Positions 47,585 through 58,344 of a stretch of 64,000 nucleotides of DNA are shown piece after piece (position 1 is the first letter of the stretch; every line of letters begins with the position of its first letter). The notes below the pieces were generated by a model that was not told where the DNA came from, ran no database searches, and saw nothing but the letters and a program-made list of their open reading frames with translations. This DNA comes from Icerya purchasi (Eukaryota > Arthropoda > Insecta > Hemiptera > Monophlebidae), in assembly GCA_039619475.1 (NCBI GenBank), contig CM077115.1, forward strand, positions 299,337,756-299,401,755, in the 5' to 3' direction. Made by a program: the position numbers and the translations under genes.

Positions 47585-47810
47585 AAAAATGTATAACATC
47601 CAGAAATGTAGAAATGCGGAAAAGATTAATAAAAGTCTACATTTGGAGTGTGCTTCTGTACGGCGCAGAGGACTATAAATAAAGGAAGACAAAAGGCAAT
47701 AAGAAGCGTTTGAAATTTGGTGTTGGAGGAAAATGCAAAAAATCACCTGGTTAGATAGAATTAAAAATACAAAAGTACTCAAAAATATTAATGAAGATCA
47801 TTGGGTAATC
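47585..47810 (+). pseudogene. RTE-like reverse-transcriptase fragment
   Basis: Frames give RKRLIKVYIWSVLLYGAED, EAFEIWCWRKMQKITWLDRI and LKNINEDHW, the well-known thumb segment of RTE-clade reverse transcriptases (usually SVLLYGCETW...EAFEMWCWRRM.KISW). One frameshift. Confidence 0.8.
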
Positions 47811-47852
47811 GTCCGTTGTTGACAAGCCCAGGGAAAACCCAAACAAGAAAAA
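47797..47852 (-). repeat. Inverted short copy of the 48270-48330 repeat
   Basis: TGGGTAATCGTCCGTTGTTGACAAGCCCAGGGAAAACCC is the reverse complement of the sequence at 48280-48325 apart from one base. It directly follows the RTE-like fragment and ends in poly(A). Confidence 0.8.
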
Positions 47853-48261
47853 AAAAATCGTAAGTAAAAGAAAATGTGCAATAGGAAATAAGAAATAACA
47901 GGTATTTAACATTAGTAATCAAATGACTAATAAATGGTAAAAGACACGGGGGGAAGACTGCGGCAAAAATTCACTTCACAAGTAATGGAAGATACAAAGA
48001 TGAACAAGCACCAACTAATGACAGAATTAGAGATGCTTAAACGAAACGCGGTTCTATGTACTTTTCAGATCATTGATCAATAGTCGAAAGATTGAGGAAT
48101 AAATGAAAGACCGCGATGTACATATATTAAGTCAAAATAATTACGGTAGCAAAGTATGCGAGGGAATGTTTAACGTTTACCAAACCAAAATAACCATACT
48201 ACTAACCCTTTATCGGGGTGTTATGCTTCTGGTGAGATGATTTCTGTTTAAGTGACTATTT

Positions 48262-48620
48262 TTTTTTTTTTTTTTTTTTCTTGTTTGGGTTTTTCCCTGG
48301 GCTTGTCAGCAACGGACGATTACCCATCAACATGTGTACATAGCAGCAATTAGGAGTAACAAGGAATGGAATCTGATAAAGAATGCTATACCAAAGATGG
48401 AGAAACAATAACAATCAACGTCGAAAAATGCCAAACGTATGTATCCTGAAAAGAAAAGAAATGACGAAGGTAAGAGCAAAAGGAGTTAGCTGTCCCATAC
48501 CATGGCCACATCTGCAATTACAGAGCCCACAGTACAAACGGACAAAGGAATCTGGCTATAAATAATTAAGAAAGAAGAAACACGGGATGTTTAAAAAGCA
48601 GTTAGATCCATCAAGCACGA
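48262..48620 (+). repeat. Dispersed repeat, empty of SINE
   Basis: Matches the reverse complement of 57613-58340 in order: CCTGGGCTTG, GACGATTACCCATCAAC, GGAATCTGA, CCATGGCCACATCTGCAATT and GATGTTTAAAAAGCAGTTAG. It lacks the 371-bp SINE seen in the other copy. The parent element is unknown. Confidence 0.8.
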
Positions 48621-48624
48621 AACC

Positions 48625-49030
48625 TATATAGAACACAGTGCTTAGCGTCCGTAAACAATTATCCGAAAGTTCAATGACTTTCTCCATCACTATAAAGCAA
48701 AGTTTATAGTTCTTAATTATGAAACATTAATCATATTTATGGCGACGACTGCGAAAACAGCGCCTACCATTCTGTTAAAAGGAAATGAGCAGAATTTACA
48801 CCCAACACTATGGCCACACTGCAACAGCAGCGCCCGCAGTGCCGGCTGACAAGGAGTTCACCTATCTACCGTTAGGGCCGCAAATGCGACAGCGAGCCCG
48901 TAAAATTAACTGCGAGCTGTGCCTGTTTGTAACTGTAACTGCAACATCAGTGCGTGTTCTTCGTTTAGAGAGGAGTTCATTAGAAATAACTGGACACGAT
49001 AAATTAGGAATGCCAAAGTGAAAGAGAACT
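48625..49030. other. No recognised gene
   Basis: A 78-aa frame (48785-49021) in a GC-richer patch shows no motif. Element D's 3' end should lie near 49020-49040, but no poly(A) tail is visible. Confidence 0.35.
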
Positions 49031-49040
49031 ACTGAAAGGA

Positions 49041-52000
49041 TTAGATCTTAATATAATGAAGTACAGAGGATAGGAATTTTGCTACAATTGGTATGATCAA
49101 CGTTGACTGTAGTGAGAGAATAAAGGACACACAATATGAAGTTGAAACATCATGTGAGAGAAGCTCCGCGTATAGAGCTGCCATTTCCGATGATAAAGAG
49201 GAGCATTCAAAGAATACATGATCAGAGTCACATACAACTGTGTTACCGATACACAGCGGACAAATAGGAGAGGACACTATGGAGAAACTATACATTGAAG
49301 CAGGAAGTCGACTGTGACCAGATCGAAGACAACAGATAGCAGACATGATGAATCGGGGAAGGTGCGGAAAATGTAGATACCATGGTTGAGTAGGTGGATT
49401 GGGGTGAATGGAAAAATATTGTGAATTAGGACTGGAGAAGGATGATTTATAAAAAGATTTCCAATTGGCCTTTTGGATACTTTTTGCTATATTTAATAAT
49501 TCATGAGAAGGAATCCGTCCGACTGGCCGCCCAGAAGAAATAGCCGAACGAGCAAGATAATCCGCCTTTTCGTTGCCCGCAATTCTGGCATGACCAGGGA
49601 TCCAAAGAAAGTCGATCGTTAATGAGTGCAATCTGCAAAGGCTGAAAATCAGTGATCGGATGCGCAGAATAATAGGATCAGAGTAAGAAGGAACATATGC
49701 AGAGGATATACACTGAAGGGCGCTTTTGCAATCAGAAATTAGGAGGAACATTTTACATTGAGGAAAAGATGGAATGAGCTCAATGGCACGTAGTAATGCC
49801 AATGTCTCCGCATAATAAATTGAACAAAATGCAGGAATTTTGAACAGGCTGGAATGGTCAAGAGCAGGAATGTAGATAGATGCACCCACTCCGTGTGCCA
49901 TTTTGGACCCATCCGTAAAAATTAGGGTATGGTTAGCAAAGAATGATGAAACTGCCTGGTTAAATTCATAAACTGTTGCATGAGCAGGGAGATATTTTAC
50001 ATAAGAAGGCAAAGAAAAAAGATTAGGAGAAGGAATAACATTTAATATCTCAAACTGGAAAAATGGAAGTTTATCGAAAGTTAGGATGAAGGGCGAAAAC
50101 TTAATAAGACGCTAGGCAATGTGGCAGAGAATGGGAACCTTATTAGAGGAAAAACGCCAATCTTGCAAGAGAGAAGAATATGCAGGGACAAGATTGTTTG
50201 GGTAAATATGTAGACGTTTAATAAGGAACCGATACGCGAGATAGGATCTACGAATGGATAAAGGAGCCACATTAGCCTCTGCTAAAATCGCAGGAATAGG
50301 CGTGGATTTTAAGACTCCTAGACATAAGCGCAGGGCTGCATTCTGAACTAAATCTAATTTAGCTAGGGGAGAACGAGCAGCAGTACCATACAGAAAACAA
50401 CAGAAATCAAGTTTGGATCGAACAATGGATTTGTAGAGCATAAGAAGTATCATAGGATCACCTCCCCAATGGGAAGAAGATAAAGACTTTAAGATATTCA
50501 AACGTTCTAGAGTAGACGAATGGAGGTAATTAATGTGCTCAGTAAAGGATAAACGGCTATTCAGAAAGATTCCTAAGTAGCGGAAGGAGGAAACAACAGG
50601 TATAGGTGTATTGTCGATATTTACGTTGATTGACTCAGGATTATAGGAACGAAATGTGAAAACAATGCATGAAGATTTTGGAGGAGAGATATATAGATGG
50701 ATTTGAGAAAGAGAACTCTGCAGAATGTACAAGGATTCTTGCATGTTATTGCAAGCATTTAGAATGCTAGGAGCAGTTGAAAAAGTAGAATGTCATCTGC
50801 AAAAAATAAGGAAGTAGAAGGTAGATTAAGAGAGGCGACACCAAGAGAATAAATATTGAAGAGCGTAGGACTAAGACAGGAACCTTGCGGGAGGCCTCGA
50901 AAAACCTTTCGTGACTCTGAAAAGGAAGGAAATCTTAGAGTAACAGTTCTACTTAGGAAAAGACTCATGATTAAGGATGTGAAGTGAGAAGGTAAATTAA
51001 TAGATAACATTCTGCTCTTAAGAGTTGGAAGGTGGACGCTGTCAAAGGCACTATAAATATCAACAAAGGTAGCTAGGGTATAATTTTTCTGGATAAACGA
51101 TTTATAGATGTGGGACAAGAAGAAAGAAACACAATCAGTCGGACCTCGACCAGAACGAAAACCATACATGTTGTTAGGCAAGACATCATTGTTTTCCAGC
51201 CACCAAACCAGCCGCCGGTTCAAAATGGATTCGAAAAGTTTCCTCAGACAACTTGCAAGAGAAATGCAACGGAAGGACGAGGAATTAATACCCTTGGGGA
51301 TGGGAACGATGATAAAGGATTTCCATGACGGAGGAGCGGAACCTAGATGGAGAATAGAGTTAAATATATTTAAGAGTATTTTAAGATAATATTCAGGAAG
51401 ATTCTTAAGAACAATATAAGATAATCCATCTATCCCTGGAGAAGAGTTAGGATTTTTCGGGAACGCTGATAATAATTCATTGAAAGTGAACGGAAAAGTT
51501 AGAAAATGCTCAGAATGGCTTGCGGCAGAGATAGAAAGGTCAAATTCCTCAAAGTTAGGAACATAGGGCGGAGCAACACAATCAAAGAAAGCAGCTAGCT
51601 TGTTCTCCGAAACGCCGGAAGTAAAGGGATTTAAGGACTGAGGGTTTCGGAAAGCCTTAGCCAACCTCCAGATTTGTGAGAGAGGAGTAGATGTAGAAAA
51701 GGAAGAACAGAAAGCAGCCCAAGACGCCTTTTTAACCTTTTTGAGAGTAAATCGGAATTTGGCATTAGCTCTTTTGTGAGCTAGGAAGTTTTCCAGGAAG
51801 GAGCAGCTCGAAAAATACGAAACGTGGATACACTGGCTTGGTGTGCAATTGAACATTCCGCATTCCACCATAAGGACGAGGCATAGGACCGCCTGATGCT
51901 CCCAGAAGGAGATTTTTGTGGAGGAGAAGACAAATCTAAAGCTGATGATATTAACTGAACGAAGTTTTCATACTGAGGCGTAACATCTAAGTTAGGATCA

Positions 52001-52790
52001 AATCTGTAGGAAGAGGAATCCAGGAACGAACGAAAATCAGACCAATTAACCTTTGAAACGTTCCAGCTAGGAGAACGGGATTCTTTTTTTACATGAGAGG
52101 AGGAAGTCCCATGAACGGACACAATGATAGGAACATGGTTACTACCAAAGGTTCCATCAAGGGTATTCCATACACATTTCAGGCTTAAATTAGGAGAGGA
52201 GAAAGTTAGGTCTATAGAACTGTAGGAATTTTGGTTTTTGAAATATGTAGGAGAACCGTCGTTGAGAACCACAAGGTTGTAGTTTGAGAGTAGAGTTTGA
52301 AGGAAGGAACCATTTCTATTTAGTGACGAACTACCCCAGGCGGGAGAGCAGGCGTTCCAATCCCCGCCTATGATAAATGGGTGAGGTAAGGAGTCAAGAA
52401 GGGAGGAAAGTGAAAGATCCTTTAGGTTACACAGGGGAGGAATGTAGACAGATACAAGATGAAGGGGATGAGAAATATTAGCGAATGTGTGTGAGATAGA
52501 AATATGAACAAAGTTGGGAGAGGAAGAAGGACTAGAGCCACCTGGGATGTCTAAATTGTGGGAAGAAAATGGAATGCCGAACCTAATGAGGATAGCTGCA
52601 CCACCATAACCATCTTCGCGATCTGATCTAATTACATGAAAACCCCTAATTGAAAAAGTTGATGATTTCGGAAGCCATGTTTCAGACAACAATGCTATAC
52701 TTATATTATGTAAATTTAGCAAGCCTTCTAAGGATTCGCCCGGATGCTACGACAGTTCCATTGAATAATATTAAGTACAGGCGTCATTTA
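49041..52790 (-). pseudogene. D ORF2: endonuclease-RT-RNase H with several frameshifts
   Basis: Endonuclease part in 51781-52722 (SETWLPKS, GDWNACSPAW, GSNHVPI); its first residues (NIIQWNCRSIRAN) sit upstream in another frame near 52740-52790, so a frameshift lies at about 52735. RT part in 50759-51871 (FRCISLAS, FVDIYSAFDS, GLPQGSCLSP, FADDILL). After a shift near 50755 the thumb continues in 50112-50744 (FRYLGIFLNSRLSF, SKLDFCCFLYG). RNase H and C-terminus in 49041-50012 (FTDGSKM, YAETLALL, SDCKSAL, GNEKAD, then CPLC...CDSDHVFFEC). At least four lesions make it inactive, while each block is otherwise well kept. Confidence 0.88.
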
Positions 52791-52901
52791 TAAGATAAGA
52801 AAAAAGGAAGAAAAAGAAGAAGAAAACAAAAGAGATGGAAGATTATGTAAGGAGGGCCAATGAAAAATTTGGCTAAGAAAAGTGTAAAGAGAGAAGATAA
52901 T

Positions 52902-54620
52902 TTAACTAAACTGGACATTGTTGGACAAGAAGGATGCAAGGTTATCAACAAAGGAAGCAGAAGAAACTATGTTAAAAGAAGAAAGGAGCTCCGTAATTGC
53001 TGTAGACAATCTGGAGATATTGGAAGAGATATCGGAAGAAAGATTGTTAGAATTTCTGTGTGAAGATGTGGAGTGTTCAGAAGGTAAGGAAGGGTTGGGG
53101 AGAGAAGAACTATTCAGAGCCCATCCAACTGGGGGAGAAGGAGTATAGTAGGATGTGACAGTTGGAAATTGAGGAAGAGGTTTGGAATGAGGTTTAGACT
53201 TAGGTAATTTATGGAAGGTGGGGGATTTTGGACGAGGAGGAGAAGGTACCTTGGAAGCTACATTGGAAATATTCAAAGGGAGAGTAGATGATGCGGCTCG
53301 ATTAGCATAAGTAAATGCCTGAGTAGCAGCGCTGGAAGATTTAAGCTTAGCGGCTTCTTGAAAAGATACATTTTCAAAAGCCATAATTCGCTTGATATCT
53401 TTTTGCCTTTGCCATTCTGGGCAGAGACGGTTCGAGGAACTGTGACTTCCTTTGCAATTACGGCAAGAAGGAGGCTCTTGGAGATTGGAACATTCATTGA
53501 AAGAATGTTTAGCTGAACAGTGAGAGCAAATAGAATGTGAACTGCGACAATGAAGCGCTATGTGTCCGAAGAGAAAGCATTTGGCACACTGAGTGGGGGA
53601 GCGGATGCTGGGAGAGACAGGGAATCGAAGTCGGTAAATGGAAATGAATTCAGGCAGGACGGGTTTAGAAAATTTTATTTCAACACTTCTGGTAGGAATT
53701 TTGCCATCTTCAGAGGAACGCAAAATTCGTCTAACAGATTGTACCGGAATACAAGATTCAATTCCTTCTTTTATATCCTCTTCGGAAAAGGAGGGATGAA
53801 CTCCGGAAATTACTCCAATTCTGTATACAGAGTTGTGAGGGATAAAAGCAATTAAATTGTTGGATTCGAAAAAAGAGGAATTACTTAGAAAAGCATTGGC
53901 AGTGGAAGCGGAAGGGAAAAAAATAGCAATACGCCCTCTGCCTCGAGGCTTGATGTCAGTGAAAGAAGTAGAGTTTTTGCTGATGGCTTTAGCCAATGCA
54001 AGTGGATGAAAGTTACCTAAATTCTGATCGGCGGAACTACTTTCAACGAAAACAGTAAAAGGACCCGGGTGATCGGAAGAAAAGTTTTTAACATGATCAG
54101 TGTCGAAGTTATTATTCTTTGAATTATTTTTATCATTATTATTATCGTTAGCATTATTATTATTACTCCTATTATTATTATCACCACTATTATTATTAGC
54201 ATCATTATTATTACTGTTATTATTATGATGATGATGATTATTATCAGAAATAGTATTATTATTATTATTATTGTTATTATTATTGTTATTGTTATTGTTG
54301 TTGTTATTGTTATTATCATTTTTGTTATTATTACTAATAATATTGAGGTTAGTGTTGCTGGTGATATTAAAATTAGGGTTGCTATTATTACTGCTGCTGT
54401 TGAGCTCGGGGGCACAAGACGGAGCCGGTATAGCGAGATCAGCCTGAGAAAGCCTGATTTCCTTTGGTAGAGTGGTGGAAATCGGTGAAAGGGGATCAGC
54501 CGATTTACGTTTAGAGTTGAGGTCTATGTCCATGTTTATGGACAAGTTGGATGGGGGTTTAATTGATTTAGTCGGGTTTTGGGAGGAGGCCGCTGAGCGG
54601 CCTCCTTTAACTACGCTCAT
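52902..54620 (-). CDS. D ORF1: CCHC protein with long poly-Asn tract
   Basis: 572 residues, intact. The N-terminal 75 residues are Ser/Pro/Lys-rich; about residues 75-165 are almost pure Asn with some Asp/His, encoded by AAT/AAC repeats. An RRM-like segment follows (FTVFVESSS, IAIFFPSASTANAFL, VRRILRSSED), then three zinc knuckles (C-x2-C-x4-H-x4-C near 335; CSHCSAKH; CRNCKGSH), CPEWQRQKDIKRIMAFE and a Pro/Ser tail. As ORF1 of a non-LTR element it should bind RNA. The start codon lies next to a 21-base near-perfect palindrome (54585-54605). The Asn run is not in B as far as B is preserved. Confidence 0.85.
   Translation of the reverse strand: MSVVKGGRSAASSQNPTKSIKPPSNLSINMDIDLNSKRKSADPLSPISTTLPKEIRLSQADLAIPAPSCAPELNSSSNNSNPNFNITSNTNLNIISNNNKNDNNNNNNNNNNNNNNNNNNNNTISDNNHHHHNNNSNNNDANNNSGDNNNRSNNNNANDNNNDKNNSKNNNFDTDHVKNFSSDHPGPFTVFVESSSADQNLGNFHPLALAKAISKNSTSFTDIKPRGRGRIAIFFPSASTANAFLSNSSFFESNNLIAFIPHNSVYRIGVISGVHPSFSEEDIKEGIESCIPVQSVRRILRSSEDGKIPTRSVEIKFSKPVLPEFISIYRLRFPVSPSIRSPTQCAKCFLFGHIALHCRSSHSICSHCSAKHSFNECSNLQEPPSCRNCKGSHSSSNRLCPEWQRQKDIKRIMAFENVSFQEAAKLKSSSAATQAFTYANRAASSTLPLNISNVASKVPSPPRPKSPTFHKLPKSKPHSKPLPQFPTVTSYYTPSPPVGWALNSSSLPNPSLPSEHSTSSHRNSNNLSSDISSNISRLSTAITELLSSFNIVSSASFVDNLASFLSNNVQFS
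54100..54345 (-). repeat. (ATT)n/(AAT)n trinucleotide tract inside D ORF1
   Basis: Interrupted trinucleotide repeat on the plus strand (ATT, GTT, ATC variants), read as Asn with Asp/His on the minus strand and kept in frame. Confidence 0.85.
54585..54605. repeat. 10-bp inverted repeat with 1-nt centre at D ORF1 start
   Basis: GGAGGCCGCT G AGCGGCCTCC, starting 15 bases downstream of the ATG in mRNA sense. A very stable, GC-only-type stem in an AT-rich setting. Confidence 0.85.
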
Positions 54621-55330
54621 TTGTGACTAAACGATTGATAACTTTTTCTATGTTGTCTATTGTAATTGTATATTTCTAAGTTTTTCTTTGATCCGTGTTC
54701 AACTCGAACTGATTAACTCGATAACTTTTATTGCTGTACAACATATTTCAGTTGCTACAAAGGATGGATTATTTGATGTCCATTTTTTTATCAGAGTCGA
54801 TTTCTTAGTGTGTGTTGTGTTTACTAATTTTTACGTGTCGTAAAATAACTTTTAGAGTATGACTATGCACGAACGTGTGCATAGGCTTATACATATATGT
54901 TCGATGGAGCATTTACCGTGTATAGCATAATGGTATGCATACAATATACTGCTGTTGTTGCTGCTGATGATGATGATGATGTTGCTGTGTGCGATATGTA
55001 TACTTTCTGTACTGTTTGTATGTTGTATGTTGTATTTGTCGCGTTCAGTTAGTTTGTTCATTCGTTATTAATCTGCATCACCAAATCATCACTAGGCTGG
55101 TAAGGTCGTCTCTTCTCTTCTGGCGATATTATTAATTAACCATTATTATTGTTCATTGATTCTTATCTCCCGTTCGACTTCCGATGATACACGTTAGACG
55201 TGCGCGAGTGTGCACTTGTTTCGCAGAACTCGTAATTTTCGATTATCCGAGCAAACTCTCTCATACAAAGTTTCCTATCTTAGTCGTCAACCAGTCATTT
55301 CTTAAGTATATTAAAAATTAATAGCGGTTC
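54621..55330. other. Probable D 5' UTR, then unassigned DNA
   Basis: The D 5' end is not recognisable. A CTG/GAT-type microsatellite lies at about 54949-54985. Confidence 0.4.
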
Positions 55331-55334
55331 GTAT

Positions 55335-55745
55335 GTGCCACTAAATTCTGGGCCGATATTTAGAGAGCTTCAACTGGTAAGTGCAGATGCAGTTAGGATG
55401 GGCAGTCTAGATGATCTATATAGGCGCCTTACTCGCATATGCGAATTGAACAGTGCGACACTAGCAGCGTCTTCAAACAACAGAAGAACAATATCGGAAA
55501 ATATGTACATCTGTGAGATTGATACCATTGTTGCGGAAGCGCATGTTAATACTAAAGAGTTAGGAGAAATTATCGATTCCACTAGAAAGGAACTTCATAG
55601 TACAGTCTGCTCAGTGCTGCACCCTAGTAGTAATGGTAGAGGAGTTGGTTATCGTAATGCGGCGCCAAACGAGGAAACAGTTCAAAAAAATAAACATACA
55701 TTAAAGTCCGATAATATTGACAACGTTGAAAAGGAGCCAAAATAA
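55335..55745 (+). CDS. Unidentified 136-aa ORF
   Basis: I do not recognise it. The composition is protein-like: balanced charge, and a likely helical stretch at about residues 30-95 (LYRRLTRICELNSATLAASS; EIDTIVAEAHVNTKELGEII), suggesting a coiled or helical protein. The codons are not the Phe/Ile/Tyr mix of chance AT-rich frames. The frame is open upstream only briefly, and GGTAAGTG at about 55376 could be a splice donor. It may be an exon or a transposon relic (the antisense remnant at 55800-57330 starts beside it). Confidence 0.3.
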   Translation: MPLNSGPIFRELQLVSADAVRMGSLDDLYRRLTRICELNSATLAASSNNRRTISENMYICEIDTIVAEAHVNTKELGEIIDSTRKELHSTVCSVLHPSSNGRGVGYRNAAPNEETVQKNKHTLKSDNIDNVEKEPK

Positions 55746-55799
55746 AAAATTAATCCATGTCCAGGATTAACGTAACCTTTTATAACAAAATTAACAATA

Positions 55800-57330
55800 A
55801 TACGTGCATAATCAATATAGCCACTAAACAAGATCAAATTAATCTTACCTCCGAGAGATAAACTCAAAAATTGCCAACTGTAGAACTCCTTGTTTTTTTG
55901 TTTTTTTTTTGATCCATCAATAAATATCATCTTACGATGAGTGTATCGAGATATCATCATAAAAGTTTACTGGACTATGTTTAAGGGTTTTCGTGTTTTG
56001 CATACTGCATGACTAAGATTTATTGGAACTGTATAGTTACTCCAGGGTGGGGAATGATGCGAGGGATGAGAAAGGTAGGATGGAGGCAGGAGCTTAGTGA
56101 GCAGAGCGAATCTTGTATCTGTTAAGAGGAGGAACGAATAGCTTGAAAAGCAGAGTTAGGAAAAGAGGAGGGAGCGTTGTCTGTATAAATTGAAAGAGAT
56201 AGAGTTTGCCAGTTTCAACTAAAAGGGGCTGTTTATTGGAATGGTGGTAGGGAAGGCTTCAACTGCAAGTCTGCTGAATGGAATTTAGCGTAAATAGAAG
56301 ACTTCCCCATTGGCGGAACTATACTACTTTATAGTTCATTTTTGATTTGACAAAAGGAATGATATATTTTTAGTAGCGATGTTCGATTGGAGTCGTAGCT
56401 GGTATGTTCAAGTTTTCTAATTAGATTGTTGGTAGTACATATTTAAAAGTTGTGAATCTAAAGTCTCCGCCTTAGTTATCGAAGATTAGTCCGAGGTATT
56501 TTGCAGTGGTTGCTATTCTGATGTGTGAACTATTTAATGGAAGGTTTAGCTAATTTGACATAAGTATGGACTGCTATTGTTTTGGAGAAAGAAATTTCAA
56601 AATCGAATTTGTCAAACACGAATTGACTAGTTCGTTGGCGGTCGCTTGCAGTATTTCCCCATCGAGAGAGACGTATGAGGCGGAGATGGTGAAATCATCG
56701 ACATTTACAGTTAACCGGGGGAGAAATCTGCTTTACAATATCGTTGATTGCGATGTTGAATACTTCAGATCCTTGGGGTATTCCGTTAGGGAAGCTGTAA
56801 CATGATGAGACTTAATGTTTAATTCGGACGTAACGCCGGCAAAAGCTGAAAAAATTCTGGACAGAAAATATCAGGCGGTGTTGCATATTCCAGTTTAACA
56901 ATTCAGATTTGATCGGACGTTTTAACAAAATGGAAGAAAAAAAGTGAAATAGCGGTATTTGTCAGAAAACGACTTCTCTGAATGGAATGTCAACTGATCG
57001 ATAGAGTGTATCGAGAGCGGTTCTGAAGCCGTATTGGTATGTGTAGGTTTCTTGTTTCGAGGACTCATAAAAATCGTTAACGTTATCGATATTAGAGAGA
57101 TGGGTTGATAGTTGTTGATGCAAGTCGGATATCTGTTAAGGACTGAAATGATTTCTTCTAAATTTCGCGAATGTATGTGTTATTATCCGAATTTTATTAA
57201 AAGCAGAAAGGAGAAAATATTTATTGCAAAATCCGAGGAATTAAATGGACTTTGTTCGGGACAGATAATGAAATTTTGATGTCTCTAATAGCACGTTTAA
57301 GTTCGTCGATTGCGATGATACAGTTGTATG
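55800..57330 (-). pseudogene. Decayed non-LTR retrotransposon: RT and start of RNase H (minus strand)
   Basis: Reading down the minus strand: YQYGFRTALDTLY near 57000-57045 (RT domain 2-type QFGFR motif), PNGIPQGSE near 56765-56790 (GxPQGS motif), AKYLGLIFDN near 56470-56510 (YLGI motif), and MIFIDGSKK near 55900-55930 (start of RNase H). Numerous stops. Confidence 0.75.
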
Positions 57331-57612
57331 GCTCGTTGTTTAATGGAGAAAAGTGAGGAAACGAAACGATAGGTAGGTAATTAACTTACCAATAGTGAAT
57401 GATAATAGATTACGATTACGCTAAGGCAGCGGACGCAGTACGAACTGAGCGACTACGAAAAACTCGAATTACTCCTCTAGAACGCAAACACACCAGCGCG
57501 TGACGATACTAACAGGTGAATCTAATTTCTCTTTTACAAAAACAATTAAAGAACGGTAAAATGAAAATTTTAAATTCCGATGACACTTTAAAACAATGAA
57601 CAATTATTAAAG

Positions 57613-58340
57613 ACTCTAACTGCTTTTTAAACATCTCGTGTTTCTTTTTCTTTAATTATTTATAGCCTGATATTCCTTTGTTCGTACAGTGGGCTCTGTA
57701 ATTGCAGATGTGGCCATGGTATGAGACATCTAACTCCTTTTACTCTTATCTTCTGCACTATCCTTCCTTCTCTTTTCAGGATGCATTCTTCTTCTTATAG
57801 TGCCATACTTAATTCCTGAGCATCGGCGACTACCTATTCATACATCTCAGCTGTACAGATATAGATAGTGTACTAGGCAATTGTAATATGAAACGCGAGT
57901 GTACACGCGCAAGACTTCATTCGGAACTGATCGTAGCCGCTTATTATCGCGCTACGAGTGCAGTCCCGTGTGTGTCTGCTGTGTACTGACCTAGTGCGCA
58001 TATGATGTTGTACGTGGTGGTTTTCCATTGCCTTCCACGTGATTATTAGCGAATATTTTATTTAATTTAATTCTTTGTTAGAAGTTCTGTCGTCGCCCGC
58101 GATCGAACCCGTGACCTCCGTAACGGAAGCCAAGCGCTCTAGCAACTAGGCTATCGCGATGCATATGTTTGGTATTTATCGACGTTGAATGTCATTGTTT
58201 CTCCATACTTGGTATAGCGTTCTTTGTCAGATTCCATTCCATGTTATTACTCCCAATTACTTCTATTTACACGTGTTGATGGGTAATCGTCTATCATTGG
58301 CAAGCCCAGGGAAAGACCCAAACAAGAAACCCAGCATTAG
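57613..58340 (-). repeat. Dispersed repeat interrupted by a SINE
   Basis: Reverse-complement match to 48262-48620, split by the SINE at 57787-58157. Confidence 0.8.
57787..58157 (-). mobile_element. tRNA-derived SINE, full copy
   Basis: On the minus strand it starts with a tRNA-like head: A-box-like TAGCCTAGTTGC and B-box-like GGGTTCGATC (58095-58150), i.e. an RNA polymerase III promoter. A 300-bp body and an (AGA)n tail follow. Both sides have GATGCAT (57780-57786, 58158-58164), a 7-bp target duplication. The paralogous site near 48437-48444 is empty. Confidence 0.85.
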
Positions 58341-58344
58341 ATTA

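Larger units (their letters stand above)
49041..54620 (-). mobile_element. Element D: nearly full-length but broken non-LTR retrotransposon
   Basis: Minus strand, same group as B: a complete ORF1 (52902-54620) and an ORF2 split by lesions into 51781-52722, 50759-51871, 50112-50744 and 49041-50012. No clear poly(A) tail and no target duplication were found, so ends are approximate. Confidence 0.85.

Noticed and set aside
58080..58160. tRNA-gene-like sequence on the minus strand
   Set aside because: Acceptor stem does not close and the sequence continues into a SINE body with its own tail and target duplication; it is a SINE head. The same holds for 62250-62330.
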